Source of the DNA: Paulownia fortunei
Lineage: Eukaryota > Streptophyta > Magnoliopsida > Lamiales > Paulowniaceae
DNA length: 64,000 nucleotides
Reading direction: 5' to 3'
Assembly: GCA_019321725.1 (NCBI GenBank)
Contig: CM033107.1
Location: 12,267,445 to 12,331,444, forward strand
Shown here one piece after another: positions 32,506 through 44,896 of this stretch (position 1 is the stretch's first letter; every line of letters begins with the position of its first letter). The position numbers and the translations under genes are program-made. The notes beneath the pieces were generated by a model. The model saw only the letters and a program-made list of their open reading frames with translations. It had not been told where the DNA came from and made no database searches.

Positions 32506-34518
32506 TGTAATGTCCAATTCTCTCCAACATAGCCAATAGTAAGCATATTGTGTGAATATGCATCTAATCAATATGTATTATCAAATTATGGCATACAAAT
32601 AACATGATAGCATGAACATATATAATTGTTACTATATGCTCCAGTAATGCTTTAACATGCATTAATACATGAAATATGAGATCAAACTTTTATTTCTTGA
32701 TTTAACATATTTCTTAAGTGCCTTTTTGCAGTGAAAAGCTCGGTATCTCAGTTAAGAAAGATTAATGTGTTGAATGGCCATGAAATGAATTATTCTTATT
32801 GCTTCATACTTGTTACATTATAAAGTGATTATTTGCCTAAATATTTGCTTTAAATATGTTACATTTGGCTAAAAACTAAAAGTATACAAAATGGTGCAAT
32901 TTGATTGGTTGACTAGATTGCATGAAATCATTCTAAACCACATTACATTTGATTATAACACCAAAGAATCAATTTTTTGTCATCTCCCTAGCCCATAAAC
33001 GTGGATTTTAGCATGAGAAGATACCAAGCATGATGCAACCAATCATCACTCTCCACTTACCTCTCTTTAAAATGTCAAAGAAGTAATTTTAGCCATATTT
33101 TCTTGTGGAAGCTCCTAAAAAATGACCAGCCCTTCTTCTCCAAGTTTATCCCAAATTTCTACACTCTCATACTCATAATAATTGAATTCAATCCATAGGA
33201 ATCCATTAAACACAAACTAGAACAAGTTTCTACCCTTTTTAAGCTCGAAAACCATTAATTTTGGAGTTTAATTCCAATCAAATCAAGGTATATTCTTTTT
33301 CAATGTTTCTTATGATGAATTTATGGTATCTTGGATGGTTACATATTTTAGTATCTTTTTGTATGATTGAAAACTTAAGTGGATTACACTTGAAGTCAAA
33401 ACTAAACTAGTTAAGTTAGTTTCTAGAAAAATTGATAGCCTTATGAAATATGCCTAATTTATTTGTTTTTATTTATCTTGTAATGCTTATATTGTAAGTG
33501 CAAGTGCCTATGAATGATTGTGAACAATAGCAATTAGATTGCTTAATTGAAGGTTACAATCAATTTAAGTTACAATCGAGTTTATGTCGTGTTAATTTAG
33601 ATTGTGTGCATGTTTAAGGGGCTACCCTAATAATTATGTTTGAATTATTAGTTATTTAATGGATACCCTAATGTTTAATGTCGTGAATTAGTAGTAAATA
33701 TGGAGTATGCATTGTTTTTGAGGTTATGTAATTAATATGAAATTGTTTACAAAAGATTGAAAAGTGTATGTGATTTTAATTAGAATAGATAATGTGTTTT
33801 ATTAAAAGAATATTGAAAGGTTCACGATTTGATTATGGTAGGCCTTTAACACATCCTATCTTCTAAAGAGATTGACGTTTTCACTTAGCACAAAGTGGAC
33901 TTGAGGTAAGTTGAAACTTTCATTTGCTGTATTACAAGAATCATATAATGTTGTGCATGTTTTAATGTAATTGTCATTATTTGTCAAATGATGTAATGTT
34001 TGATGCATTTATGGTTCATGAAATATGATACTAATAAGAATATAATGTGGTTTTTGAAAAAAAAGTATGGTACTTGATAATAATAGTCAGGTAGACAAGG
34101 GACCGGCAGACCTAATAAATGGTAGCAAATACTTGAGGTTGAAAAATCGATATAGGAAAGCCATATTGAATGAAACAGAATACGGCTAATACCTGAGGTT
34201 GAAAGACCAAGTATGGAAAACCTATATTATTTCTCTTATTGGCCAATTATTATGAACATGTTCTAAAAATCTATCGCTATTAGTTAGGTACCACACTTCA
34301 ATAGCTCTAAAGAATGATTTATGAATGAAAGTTATTAAATTAAATAATGCATTTAATAATTTATGAGATGTACATGTAGGCTATTTGTTATTGCATTCGT
34401 TTCACCTTACTGAGTTTTTAGTTCATTAGATTTATGTGATGCAGTAAAAATATACAGGTTTAGAGATTGACTAAGTCTCTAGAGTGATCGGATAGAGATT
34501 TGTTCATATGCCATGTTT
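32506..34518 (+). mobile_element. D-family LTR, copy A (right end truncated)
   Basis: It starts TGTAATGTCCAATTCTC and parallels the complete copy at 55760-58057 (shared ATATGCATCTAATCAAT, GAATGGCCATGAAATGAATT, TCTCTAGAG-type blocks). It ends near CATATGCCATGTTTAT at 34518, just before an (AT)n run; about 270 bp present in the complete copy are missing. The 5-bp left flank is AGGAC; the right flank cannot be tested. Similarity to G1 end sequences suggests a Ty3/gypsy LTR, but no matching internal region is in the window. Confidence 0.75.
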
Positions 34519-35118
34519 ATATATATATATATATATATTTGTCAAATATAGCACTTTGAGAAAGAGTAAAATATTTTTCCACATATAACCCTATATATAG
34601 AAAAATCACCCTTATATAAACACAACACCCATCATAGTCATGCTATTCTCAGGTTGATTTACTATCAAATTTCAAGAGTTATATAAGATACGATATCCTA
34701 AAGTTATAATATGATAGACTCAAAAAATAAAAATAATAGCTATACTTTCGGAAGAAGTAAGGACATTTTGCATCTTATAGCCCTTTATATATAGTTAGTA
34801 ATTTACACAATTATAATGAATGTAAAAATTAGAATATGCCCACAATACAACCCAGCAGGTTGTCATCTATATACATTGATCCTCCAAAGCCTGTAGGAGC
34901 TCCAACAACCATTTCAGTAAGCCACAGAGTCTTAGGTATCGCTATGCTTACCTACAATACATGAACTACATGAGCCAACGGCTAGTAAGCAAAAATTATG
35001 CATGCTGAAGAGATAATCTAATATATATGCGATGCATCTCTATGAAATAATGCCAGGAATGAAAGCTCCTAAACCAAATCAGTTCATTCAAAATTATTTT
35101 CCATCACTGGGCCCTTGG
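34519..35118 (-). mobile_element. G3 gypsy LTR, fragment 1
   Basis: From about 34800 the sequence matches the minus-strand gypsy LTRs at 39240-39480 and 46190-46440 (TGTAGGAGCTCC, CACCTACAATACATGAACTA, CACTGGGCCC). It stops at CTTGG 35118 where G1 is inserted and continues at 54932. The first 280 bp, starting with an (AT)n run, are not clearly assigned. Confidence 0.7.
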
Positions 35119-37995
35119 TGTGATACCTGAACCTCTTACTACTCACATGGCCACATATGATTCATGCATTATATGTTAATTATGTGCTATTTGCATTGGT
35201 ATGACATCCTATAATTCATTTTATTTTATATGGCATTGTTAAACATTAAACTTAATTTTAAAGCTCTCGCATGATATTGATTATCGAATCCCCTAATCTA
35301 AGTGGTTGATTTTGTATTGAGATAAGAAGAAATTTAGGTATCAATATAGTGAATAGTGCTAGGTTACACGTGGTAACCTTAGGAGTTTGAAAGGTGTCAT
35401 CGAAAAGTTTATAGAAAGGGAGTCGGTTCGATCATGAATTTTAATATTATATGTATGTTTAAATCATACACTTGGAACAACTAGACATACAATACTATAA
35501 TTTAAATGTTATATAACTAGGTTCATAGGCTTATAACACTTTTGGTGTACAAACTTATGAATCGGGCAAGAACCGATGATTTTTCGGGTGAAGAACCTAA
35601 TGAACGGACATAGGACTAACTACGGGAATGAATGGTGATGAAGATAGGTTGCAACCAAATAATAATATATGAGACACAAGATTAGGGATGCAAGATAAGA
35701 GAGAAAATCAGATTATACCATTACATGCCACCTCATGTTGAGACTTATCAAGCTAGCACCTCAACCTATTCTTCACTCTTAAGCTAACAGCCATGACTTA
35801 AACCTTCTTCTGAACCATTTCAGCTTCTAAATACATGGAAAACGCTATCTAAATAGGTCCTAAGTGATTCCAACCGAAAAAGGAGGCAAAACAAGCAAAG
35901 GGAAGGAGAAATAACCAAGTTCAAGTAGAAAACTGTGCAATGTGAGCTTAACCTACGGGTTTGGCATGAATTTTAGATTTATTTTGAAGTTTATTGGCTT
36001 ATTAAGCTTTTAATATTATTTATAAATGTGTTAGGATGTTATTAGATAGGCTTTGATACATAAAGAAAGGGTTTGTGGTTGGAAATATTTGATAAAAAAA
36101 CATTTGTGCTAGAAACTGTCACCTTATTGTATTCTTGTATTCTAGACTTCAAAAGTGTATGGTATGTTGAATTAAACCTATAATTATCATCATATACATG
36201 TTTATATATGATTTAAGAGTATTGGAATAAATTTTGATAGGTTAGAAATTGAAATAGAGAATGATATTAGAGAAACACTCAAATTGCCAAAGTAGTAAAA
36301 TCTGTTTTGGTGTACTGTGAAGGAGACTGAATTAGGGGAGCTAAATCCATTAGTTTTGGCAAGAATATAACCTGGTGGTCTCTGTGTATATGTTATATAA
36401 TTGTGGTAAAAATTTTGGAGATATTGAATATACGTAAGGGTGCCAAAACCATTAATGTCATGAAGTGTGCAAAACTATCACAGTAGGAAAATAATCTGTT
36501 TCAGTATGTTGTGAAGGGAGCTGAACTTGGGAAGTTATATCCATGATTTTTATCAATTCTATGATATAATTACACTTATATAGATGTTATCTAAGTGTGG
36601 TAAAAATTTAGGAGTGATTGGATATGTTTAGGGATGTCAAAATTATCATGCAACTAAATTGGACAACAAGTAAATATAAAAATGTGAATCTGTCCCATTT
36701 GATAACTTAGCATATTTCAACCTAGATATGTTCCTATTGAGTGTTAACAATTAGGTACATGATATTAGAGTTATAATAATTCAATTATATGATGTTTACA
36801 TGTATCTAAAATGAGAAATTAAGGTATTGGAGAGACTAGGTTGTGTTCTAGTTTGTAAAACCTAGATAGCTCGGTGTTTAAGGTCTTAATATGATATTTT
36901 ATGCTTTCAAATTGTCAAATTGGGAATGGTGCTTAATGTTGGTAATATTACACGCTATTTTACATTTAAGATTAGAGGGGAACAATAAATAAATCTAGGC
37001 TAAGACACCAACCAAGTGAAAGGTAAGTAAAGATTCATTTGCAACTACAATGCATAGACATAGTAGATGTGTGAATTGTATGTAATATCATAAATCATAT
37101 GTGCATAGTAGAGGGCTCTCCATTGAGCATACATACATGGGCATTGTTATTGGCACGTGCATGCATCATATACATGCATTATGGTAAATCTTGCATTGCA
37201 CGACATGATTGTGAGAAAGGAAAATATTTTGCTGACCACTACTAGTGCACCAAAGCATGCATGGATTTGCATGGTTTTATGCATGGATTTGCAGGTTCGC
37301 ATGCATGGATTTGCATGCGTATGAGTATGCATGGATTTGCATGCTTATGTGATTATTGGCCATTGGATTATAGTGGTGTACAGAGCTCTTTTTTGGTGCA
37401 TGGGATAGCAGCGTTGGTCATGGGCCCAAGAAAGAAATGATTTTGAGAGAAATATTTTGATGCATAAAATTGTATTGTGGGCATAGCTTGTTGAGATGCA
37501 TGACTTGATATTGTGGATTATTCTTTGACATGCATAATCATTACTTGTAGAGTGTTAGCTCATATAGTTTATGCATTGTTGGTGAGTACAATGACGCTTG
37601 AAGCATCTTTGACTGGTTGGGTGGTGGTTGGAGCTCCTACAAGTATCTGAAAGAGTGTGTACATGGATGACGACTTGTTAGACTATTTTGTTGGCTTGTT
37701 ATATTTTGAGACTATTGTATTATATTTTTAAACTGGTACTATATTTTGCTTTTAAAACTTTACTGTAAATAAGTATGTAAATATTGGGTCATTGTGGGTT
37801 TCGTGCTTTTATATAAATATTGATCTTGCTATATACATGATGTGTGAGAAAGTATTTTAAATATGGTTGTGCATGTAAGAAGTGATTTATCTTTTGTTAA
37901 AGTGTTACAAAAAAAAAAAATTCCATGCATGCATACATGTTCTATCATATCAAATTATAATATATATATAGTTGTGTAGTAATGGGGGTGTTACA
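35119..37995 (+). repeat. G1 5' LTR, 2877 bp
   Basis: It ends GGGGGTGTTACA and is followed after GAG by the primer-binding site. It is longer than the 3' LTR (2754 bp) mainly because the latter lacks about 115 bp around a short minisatellite. Sampled stretches differ from the 3' LTR by roughly one base in ten, so the insertion is not recent. Confidence 0.92.
37255..37345. repeat. Minisatellite in G1 LTR (CATGCATGGATTTGCAT)
   Basis: Four copies of the 17-bp core occur at about 37257, 37279, 37300 and 37326, with 5-9-bp linkers. The solo LTR has three copies near 27815-27880, and the 3' LTR has lost the whole block (compare 54295-54310). The core contains CATGCATG, the RY motif of plant seed-gene promoters; any regulatory role is speculation. 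Confidence 0.8.
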
Positions 37996-37998
37996 GAG

Positions 37999-38014
37999 TG
38001 GTATCAGAGCCCAA
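37999..38014 (+). promoter_or_regulatory. G1 primer-binding site (initiator Met tRNA)
   Basis: TGGTATCAGAGCCCAA, three bases after the LTR, is the standard plant initiator-Met-tRNA primer-binding sequence for chromoviruses and many copia elements. It is not a tRNA gene. Confidence 0.95.
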
Positions 38015-38166
38015 GTCTTGATTCTGTAGACTATCCACGTACATAATCTTAGAACTTGCAGAGCGCGGCCACGCCAGTAAGTTTTACATTATCATATATT
38101 GCATTGCATATTCCATGAATTATATTGGTAATTTGTTGTCAAACTTGTGTAAAACAGAGCTACAAA

Positions 38167-38941
38167 ATGGTGAGAACTCATGGTGAGAGCAGTGGTGGTG
38201 CTAGAGCACAGAGGAGTGAGACACCCACTTCGGTTAATGATCGAGATACCATGATTAACTGGTTAACAGAGTTGATTGAACGACAACCCGAACAGATTCA
38301 ATAATTGATTCGGCAGAGGGACAATGGTGAGAAACCGCGAGTGGAGGTAAACCAATAGCGGGCGGACTATATATATATGGTGGGAGAACGATTTAGGAGA
38401 TTGGATCCCCAAATATTTGAGGATGCGATTGATCCTACTACTGCAGAGGATTGGTTGAGGACCTTGGAAAATATGTTCCAGTATAGCAGGGTGCTAGTAG
38501 AGGAGAGAGTAATGTGTGCCACTTTCATGCTTTGCAGAAGTGCAGGCCATTGGTAGGACATGATCAGCAACATAGAGGACATTACTACCATGAGCTGGGA
38601 CAGATTTAAGGAGTTATTCCAAAATAAATATTTTACGGCCCCAGTTCGCATGATGAAGATGAATGAGTTTATACAATTGCGACAAGGAGCGATGACTGTT
38701 GGGGAATATATTTATAAATTTGAACAATTGTCCAGGTTTGCTACGCACATGGTCAGCACTGAAGCACTGAAAGTAGAGAGATTTTTGGAGGGTTCGAGGC
38801 CAGAATTATATCGGGATGTGAATATGGTGGGTACTCAAGGGGTGACATTTTCACAAGTGGCTGAGAGGGCACTAGTGGCAGAACAAGCTAAATTGAGAAT
38901 CGCTCGTGCACAAGAGGCTCGACAGCGATTCAGACAGCAGG
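38167..38941 (+). pseudogene. G1 gag, N-terminal part
   Basis: It starts MVRTHGESSGGARAQRSETP and runs in frame to the G2 insertion. The retrotransposon gag core includes FRRLDPQIFEDAIDPTTAED and SWDRFKELFQNKYFTAPVRM, then EGSRPELYRDVNM and VAERALVAEQAKL. Stops interrupt at about 38303 (after EQIQ), 38358 and 38555, so no full-length Gag is made. From 38560 a 128-codon frame stays open. Gag forms the particle shell. The C-terminal zinc knuckle is displaced to about 48615. Confidence 0.85.
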
Positions 38942-38964
38942 GATAGTGTAACACCCCCAATACT

Positions 38965-39005
<41 letters not shown>

Positions 39006-39490
39006 ATAATTTTGACATGATAAATCCTGTGTGCATGTATAATTTTTTTTTTCTGTAACAGCATAATAAATAATAAACTATTTTTCTCACTCACAAACTA
39101 ATATATATATATATATACCTGTAGAGAACCAACGACAATCATAATATTTACATATCCATGTATATAAAAGTTTTAAAAGTAACACACAGTACAAATCCCA
39201 AAACCTAATATAATAAACTCCAAAATCAAATAAGTTAACAACCAGTCCGACAGGTCGTCATCCATGTACACTCATCCTCAGAACCTGTAGGAACTCCAGC
39301 CGCTCGCTCAGTAAGTCCATGGCTTCAAGTATCATTAAACTCACCTACAATGCATGAACTACGTGAGCTAATGCTCAGTAAATGAAAATCATGCATGCTG
39401 AAGGGGATAATCCAACATAAATGCAATACATTTCTATGAGATTATGACAAGAATGCGAACTTATGCATCAAAATCATTTTATTTAAAAAT

Positions 39491-39931
39491 GATTAAAAAT
39501 GACCAACCTTTCCACACACATAACACCTTTTAGGATCTGTAGGGCAGTTTCCCACATGTTGACCACCACATCTAGGGCATATAGATTGTGGCATTGGCGC
39601 TTTCCCCTACTCTATCTTTCGTTTCTTATTTTGCTCCCACTATTGCTGCTTTGGTTTCGATCGAAATTCGGGTTTCTGGCCTTGAGCTTGGAATGCTCTC
39701 TTCTTTTCACTTCCAACCCACCTCTGTCCTTGTCCTTGCTGAAATTGACGACGAGCTTCCAGCGCACGAACAATTCTAAGTTCAGCTTGCTCAGCAACTA
39801 ATGCTCTCTCAGCAATCTGTGAATATGTGACTCCTTGAATTCCCGCCATATCAACATCTCTATATAGTTCTGGCCTCAAACCTTCAAGGAATCTTTCTAC
39901 TTTCAGTGCATCAGTGCTAATCATCAGTGCA
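39491..39931 (-). pseudogene. Gag segment embedded in G2 3' LTR
   Basis: The minus-strand frame 39924-39640 reads MISTDALKVERFLEGLRPEL, then YSQIAERALVAEQAELRIVR, and reaches the zinc-knuckle lead CPRCGGQHVGNCPTDP in an adjacent frame. The plus-strand DNA matches 44800-45190 of the G2 interior at about 97% by eye, in the same orientation. It also contains codons (LKVERFLEG start) that the G2 interior has lost by deletion near 45193, so it did not come from this copy. The left junction lies near AAAAATGA, the right junction at CAGTGC/AAAAGTATAAC. Confidence 0.88.
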
Positions 39932-40487
39932 AAAGTATAACGTATTAATTTTCATTCTTAATCAATGGGTTTCTATATCAAATCTCATAAGGGGTCTTAA
40001 ATCTTAAATTTAATTAAATAACAATCAAGTCTTAAAATTTATACTCACACCAATTAGAACCTTTTAAATACCTTAATTTCTCATCTCGAATTTATTTTAA
40101 TATTATCTAATTGATGTGTTATAACCCCCGTAACAAATTCCTCAATTAAATTAGCTCTTTCATCCAATTAATACAAGATAATAAAATTAAATCTTTGTAA
40201 CTAATTTCGTATTAAAAGTGCATATTAATTATTGTCTCACAAGAAGATAACTAGTTAATTTGAATCAAAACTTTCTTTCAAATTAAAAATAAACGACATA
40301 AATATATATTTTTATCCGTACAAAAATAATAAGGGACTTACCTAAAATTTTCTCAAATTTCTGCGGTAGAAGTTTGTTCGCGCTATTTCTTCTTCTGCTC
40401 TTTTTTTTTCTTTTCTTCTCTTTTCCTTTCCTTTTCTGTAGTCGTGTGTTTGTGTGGTGTGTTTTAAAATAGCTTTGTTAAGAAAAC

Positions 40488-40700
40488 ATAATGTAATATA
40501 TATATATACTTATCCTTAACATTAGTATTAAACAAGTTTAATATAATATGTTATATATATACTTAGCCTTAATATTAGTATTAAAGTAATCTAATACAAT
40601 ATATTATATATATATGCTTATCCTTATCATATATGCATGTAATATAATATACACTACATATATATGCTTATCCTAATCATGTGTATAAGTATACACTACA
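40488..40700. repeat. AT-rich tandem repeats of about 62 bp in G2 LTR
   Basis: Three to four copies of a unit with TATATATACTTATCCTTAA, TTAGTATTAAA and TAATATAATAT follow each other. The same array lies at about 47640-47830 in the other LTR with small length differences. A (TTA)n run follows at about 40914-40950. Confidence 0.7.
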
Positions 40701-41271
40701 CGTGTAATCATATATATATATATTATATTATACACCATATACTTATATATATTATATTTATATTTATATTATATATATTATATATATTTTTTTTATCAAT
40801 ACAAAATATTATTTATTTATTTATATATATATATTAATTTATAAGCCCCTAAATTTATTTTATATTAAAAATTACACCCTCTTAATTAACATGGTAATAT
40901 CCTTATTTTCTTTTATTATTATTATTATATTATTATTATTATTACTATTACTATTATCATTTTCTCTCTAATTAATTTATTTGTATAGTTTATCCTACAC
41001 CGATAAACACAACGATGCCACCTTTCACTTACGTGTATCATAATATTATTTGATAGTTGACACCTAAATTCTAATTTTAGTACTAACTCAACCAATTAGG
41101 TTAAAGAATCTAGAAACTAATATCGGTGATAACTTTAAAAGTTTAATTATTAAAATACCGTATAAAATATAATGCATTATGAAATATCAATTAAAATGTA
41201 ATGACACATACGTGGCATAAAATGCATGAACTATATTGGCCAGGTGAGTAGTGTGAGGCTCGGGTATTACA

Positions 41272-44225
41272 TCCTTCCCTCCTTATGAAAATTTCATCCT
41301 CGAAATTTTGCTTACTGAAAAAGCTCTGGGTATTTGGCTCTCATTTCATCTTCACTTTCCCATGTAGCCTCTTCCATTGATTGGTCTCTCCACAGTACGT
41401 TGACTAATGGGATTTTCTTATTTCTAAGTTGCTTTATCTCCCGTAGTAGAATCTCGATAGGTCTTTTCTCATAACTCAAATCTGATCTCAACTCTATTGG
41501 TTCGTTTCATAGAATGTGGGATGGATTCGCAACATACTTCCTCAACATGGATACGTGGAATACATTGTGTACTTGAGACATTGATGTAGGCAAATCAAGT
41601 TTGTAAGCAACATCACCTAATCTCTCGGTAATAGGAAATGGACCAACATATCTGGGACTCAAACTTTTCTTTCTTCCCAAATCGCATAATACCTTTCATT
41701 GGTGCTACCTTGAGAAACACTTGATCTCCTATGACAAACTCTAGCATCCTCCTTCTTTGGTTTGCATAACTTTTTTGTTGACTCTGGCCAGTTTCCATTA
41801 TTTTTCGGATTTGCAACACAGCCTCTGTCATTTCCCAAATCATGTCCGGCCCTAAAAGTTTCTTTTCACCTACTTCATCCCAGTGAACTAGAGATCTGCA
41901 TTTCCTATTATACAGTGCTTCATAAGGAGCCATCCCAATTGTAGCTTGATAACTATTGTTATATGAGAATTCTACCAGAGGTAGATACTTGCTCCACTGT
42001 CCTTAGAAATCCAATACGCAAGCTCTAAGCATATCTTCTAAAGTTTGTATTGTTTGTTCAGATTGCCCATCAGTTTGAGGATAATATGCAGTACTAAAAG
42101 ATAGATGCGTTCCCAATGCCCTCTGTAGACTTCTCCAGAAGGTAGACAGAAATCTCGAGTCCCTGTCAGAAGCAATGGATAGTGGTACACCATGGAGTCT
42201 AACCACTTCCTGTATATATATATGTGTATATCGATCTATGGAATAGGTTGAACAAATGGGAAGAAAATGAGCTGATTTAGTTAATCTGTCCACAATCACC
42301 CAAATAGAATTATGACCTTTCACTGTTTTGGGTAAACCTGCCACAAAGTCCATAGTGATTCTTTCCCATTTCTATTTTGGAATAAGCAGAGGTTGCAAAG
42401 TTCCCGCTGGTCTTTGATGTTATGCTTTTATCTGCTGACATGTTAAACATTGGTCCACGTACTGTGCAATATCTCTTTTCATACCTGGCTACCAATAATG
42501 CATTTTCAAGTCTATATACATTTGGGTAGCTCCTGGATGTATTGAATAAGGTGTTGAATGTGCCTCTGTAAAATATCTTTTCTGATGTTATCCACAATGG
42601 GCACATATAATTGTTCCTAAATTGTAGCACTCCATTCACAGATATTTTGAAATCAGACGGTACCCTGAAGCAATATCCTTCTTTACCTTGATAAAATATT
42701 CGTCCCCCTATTATCCCTGTTGAATTTTATCAATTAACGTCGGTTGGAGTGTCAAGGCTACCAACTTTATTTCTATTTCTCCCAATTGTATAATCTCCAC
42801 ATTTATTTTCTGGAATTCAATTAACTCTGGTCTCTGAACAGAAAGAGTAGCTGCGGTACCTTGTATTGATTTTCTGCTCAGTGCATCTGCCACCACATTA
42901 GCCTTACCCGGATGGTAGTTGATAACACAGTCATAATCCTTTACCAGCTCCAACCACCTTCATTGTCGCATATTCAGTTCTTTTTGTGTGAAGAAGTATT
43001 TTAAGCTCTTGTGATCTGTATAGATTTCACATCGTTCCCTATATAGATAGTGCCTCCATATCTTCAATGCAAATACCACTGCAGCAAGCTCCAAATCATG
43101 TGTAGGGTAATTTCTTTCATATTCTTTCAGCTGCCTCGATGCATATGCAATCACTTTTCCATTTTACATCAGTACACATCCCAAGCTATTCTTCGAGGCA
43201 TCACTGTAAACTACAAAGCCTCCCGTACCTGATGGAATTGAAAGGATAGGTACTGATGTCAACCTCTTCTTCAATTATTGGAAATTTTGCTCACATATCT
43301 CTGTCCATTTAAATGTTATACCCTTTCGTGTTAACTGTGTTAAAGGGGAAGTAATCTTGGAAAATCCTTCTACAAATCTACGGTAGTATCCTGCCAAACC
43401 AAGAAAGCTACGTACTTCTGAAAAATTTGTAGGTTGTGACCAGCTATTAATAGCTTCTACTTTACTTGGATCTATTGATATTCCTGCCCCTGATATGACA
43501 TGTCCAAGAATACCACTATGTCCAACCAAAATTCACATTTTTTGAATTTAGCATATAATTGTTTCACCTTTAAAACCTTTAACACCATTTTCAAATGTGT
43601 CACGTGCTCTTCTTTTTTTGGAGTAAATCAGGATGTCATCGATAAACACAATAACAATTTATCTAGAAAATCTTTGAATACCCGATTCATCATTTCCATG
43701 AAAGCTGCTGGGGCATTAGTTAATCCAAATGGCATCACCAGAAACTTATAATGTCCATACCTCGTACGAAATGCTATCTTCGAAATGTCATCTTCATTTA
43801 TTTTCAATTGATGATACCTAGATCGTAAATTAATTTTTGAAAATACTACTGCACCCTGGAGCTGATCGAATAAATCGTCAATTCGAGGTAAAGGGTATTT
43901 ATTCTTGATTGTAACCTTATTTAATTCTCAATAGTCTATGCATAGTCTTATCGTACCATCCTTCTTTCGTACAAACAGGACAGGCGCACCCCACGGTGAA
44001 AAGCTAGGTGTGATAAAACCTTTTTCTTGTAATTCTTGTAATTGTATCTTCAATTCTTTAACTCAGATGGAGCCATTCGATATAGGGATTTTGAGATTGG
44101 AGATGTTCCCGGCTGCAGTTCAATAACAAACTCTATCTCACGATCGAGTGGTAACCCAGGAAGATCATCTGGAAATACTTCAGGGTATTCCTGAACCACT
44201 GGTACTTACTAAGTGTAGGATGGTG
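41272..44225 (-). pseudogene. G2 pol: reverse transcriptase, RNase H, integrase, chromodomain
   Basis: Reading down from 44225: RT motif [15 protein letters not shown] near 43652-43608; RNase H-side block [20 protein letters not shown] and [20 protein letters not shown] (43529-43330). RNase [21 protein letters not shown] (43148 on) and [20 protein letters not shown]. Integrase: [20 protein letters not shown] (42353 on), [20 protein letters not shown]-like [11 protein letters not shown]; then MAPYEALYNRKCRS (41933). C-terminal PTSMSQVHNVFHVSML and the chromodomain IPLVNVLWRDQSMEEATWES near 41440-41350 end before the LTR. Numerous stops and frame changes. Confidence 0.88.
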
Positions 44226-44251
44226 TTGTTATTCAATGCTCATAACACTGA

Positions 44252-44896
44252 CTAAATACCCTCACAACCCGCTTCTAATAAATGTTGTGCTTTCAGCGCT
44301 GATATTAGTGGAATCTGAAGTTCTTCATAATCCCAACAAACATAAAAGGTTCTCTCTCCAGGAGGTTGGAATGTCACTGTCTTTTTCTGGCAATCTATGG
44401 TAGCACAGTACTTTGATAACCAGTCCATGCCCAAAATTATGTCATAGTCATTCATGGCCAATACAATCAGATCAACATATAGTTCTCTATCTTCAATAGG
44501 AATGGCACAAGCTTTCAAAATCTGATTGGTCTGCTTTGAGTCTCTAGAAGGAATCGTCACATTGTAACTAATTTCTATTATGTCAGGTGTCTTACCTAAC
44601 CTCTTCACATACTCAGTGGATGCAAATAAATGTGTAGCTCCTGAATTAAATAGTATGAATGCTGGAGTATCATGGATGAAGAGTTTACCTATCACTACTG
44701 ATGGATTCACCTCTGCGTCTGCTCTAGTGATGGTAAAAACTCTAGCAGGTACATTTTGTTGCTTTATAGAGTTTAGATTCTTCAAGCATGTTCTAGCAAT
44801 ATGACCAACTTTTCCACACACATAACACCTTCTAGGATCTGTAGGGCAATTTCCCACATGTTGACCACCGCATCTAGGGCATATAGATTGTGGCAT
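44252..44896 (-). pseudogene. G2 Gag zinc knuckle and aspartic protease, 214-codon frame
   Basis: This is the longest open frame in the window. It starts MPQSICPRCGGQHVGNCPTD, has a CCHC zinc knuckle CYVCGKVGHIARTC (residues about 24-37) and the chromovirus protease region: ARVFTITRADAEVNPSVVIG, then LFNSGATHLFAS (about residues 82-93). The family has LFDSGAT; here the catalytic Asp is Asn (GAT to AAT, codon 44647-44645). DLIVLAMNDYDIILGMDWLS follows, a conserved protease/linker block. The frame is open but the enzyme should be inactive. It is a fragment of Gag-Pol, not a separate gene. Confidence 0.88.

Larger units (their letters stand above)
38947..41271 (-). repeat. G2 3' LTR, 2325 bp, chimeric
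   Basis: It pairs with 45893-48397. Both outer parts, 38947-39490 and 39932-41271, are nearly identical to the partner, but the middle differs: about 640 bp (46432-47076) are replaced by gag sequence (39491-39931). It starts with a (CA)n(TA)n microsatellite on the plus strand (about 38964-39005), longer than in the partner. Confidence 0.9.

Noticed and set aside
37997..38016. tRNA-like GTGGTATCAGAGC sequences (also near 45880 and 14415)
   Set aside because: They are primer-binding sites complementary to initiator Met tRNA, next to LTRs; no cloverleaf surrounds them.
38560..38946. 128-codon frame as an independent protein
   Set aside because: It is the open part of G1 gag, cut by the G2 insertion.
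40700..40960. Very AT-rich block as a replication origin or matrix attachment site
   Set aside because: It is part of the G2 LTR and is repeated in the partner LTR; composition alone is not evidence.
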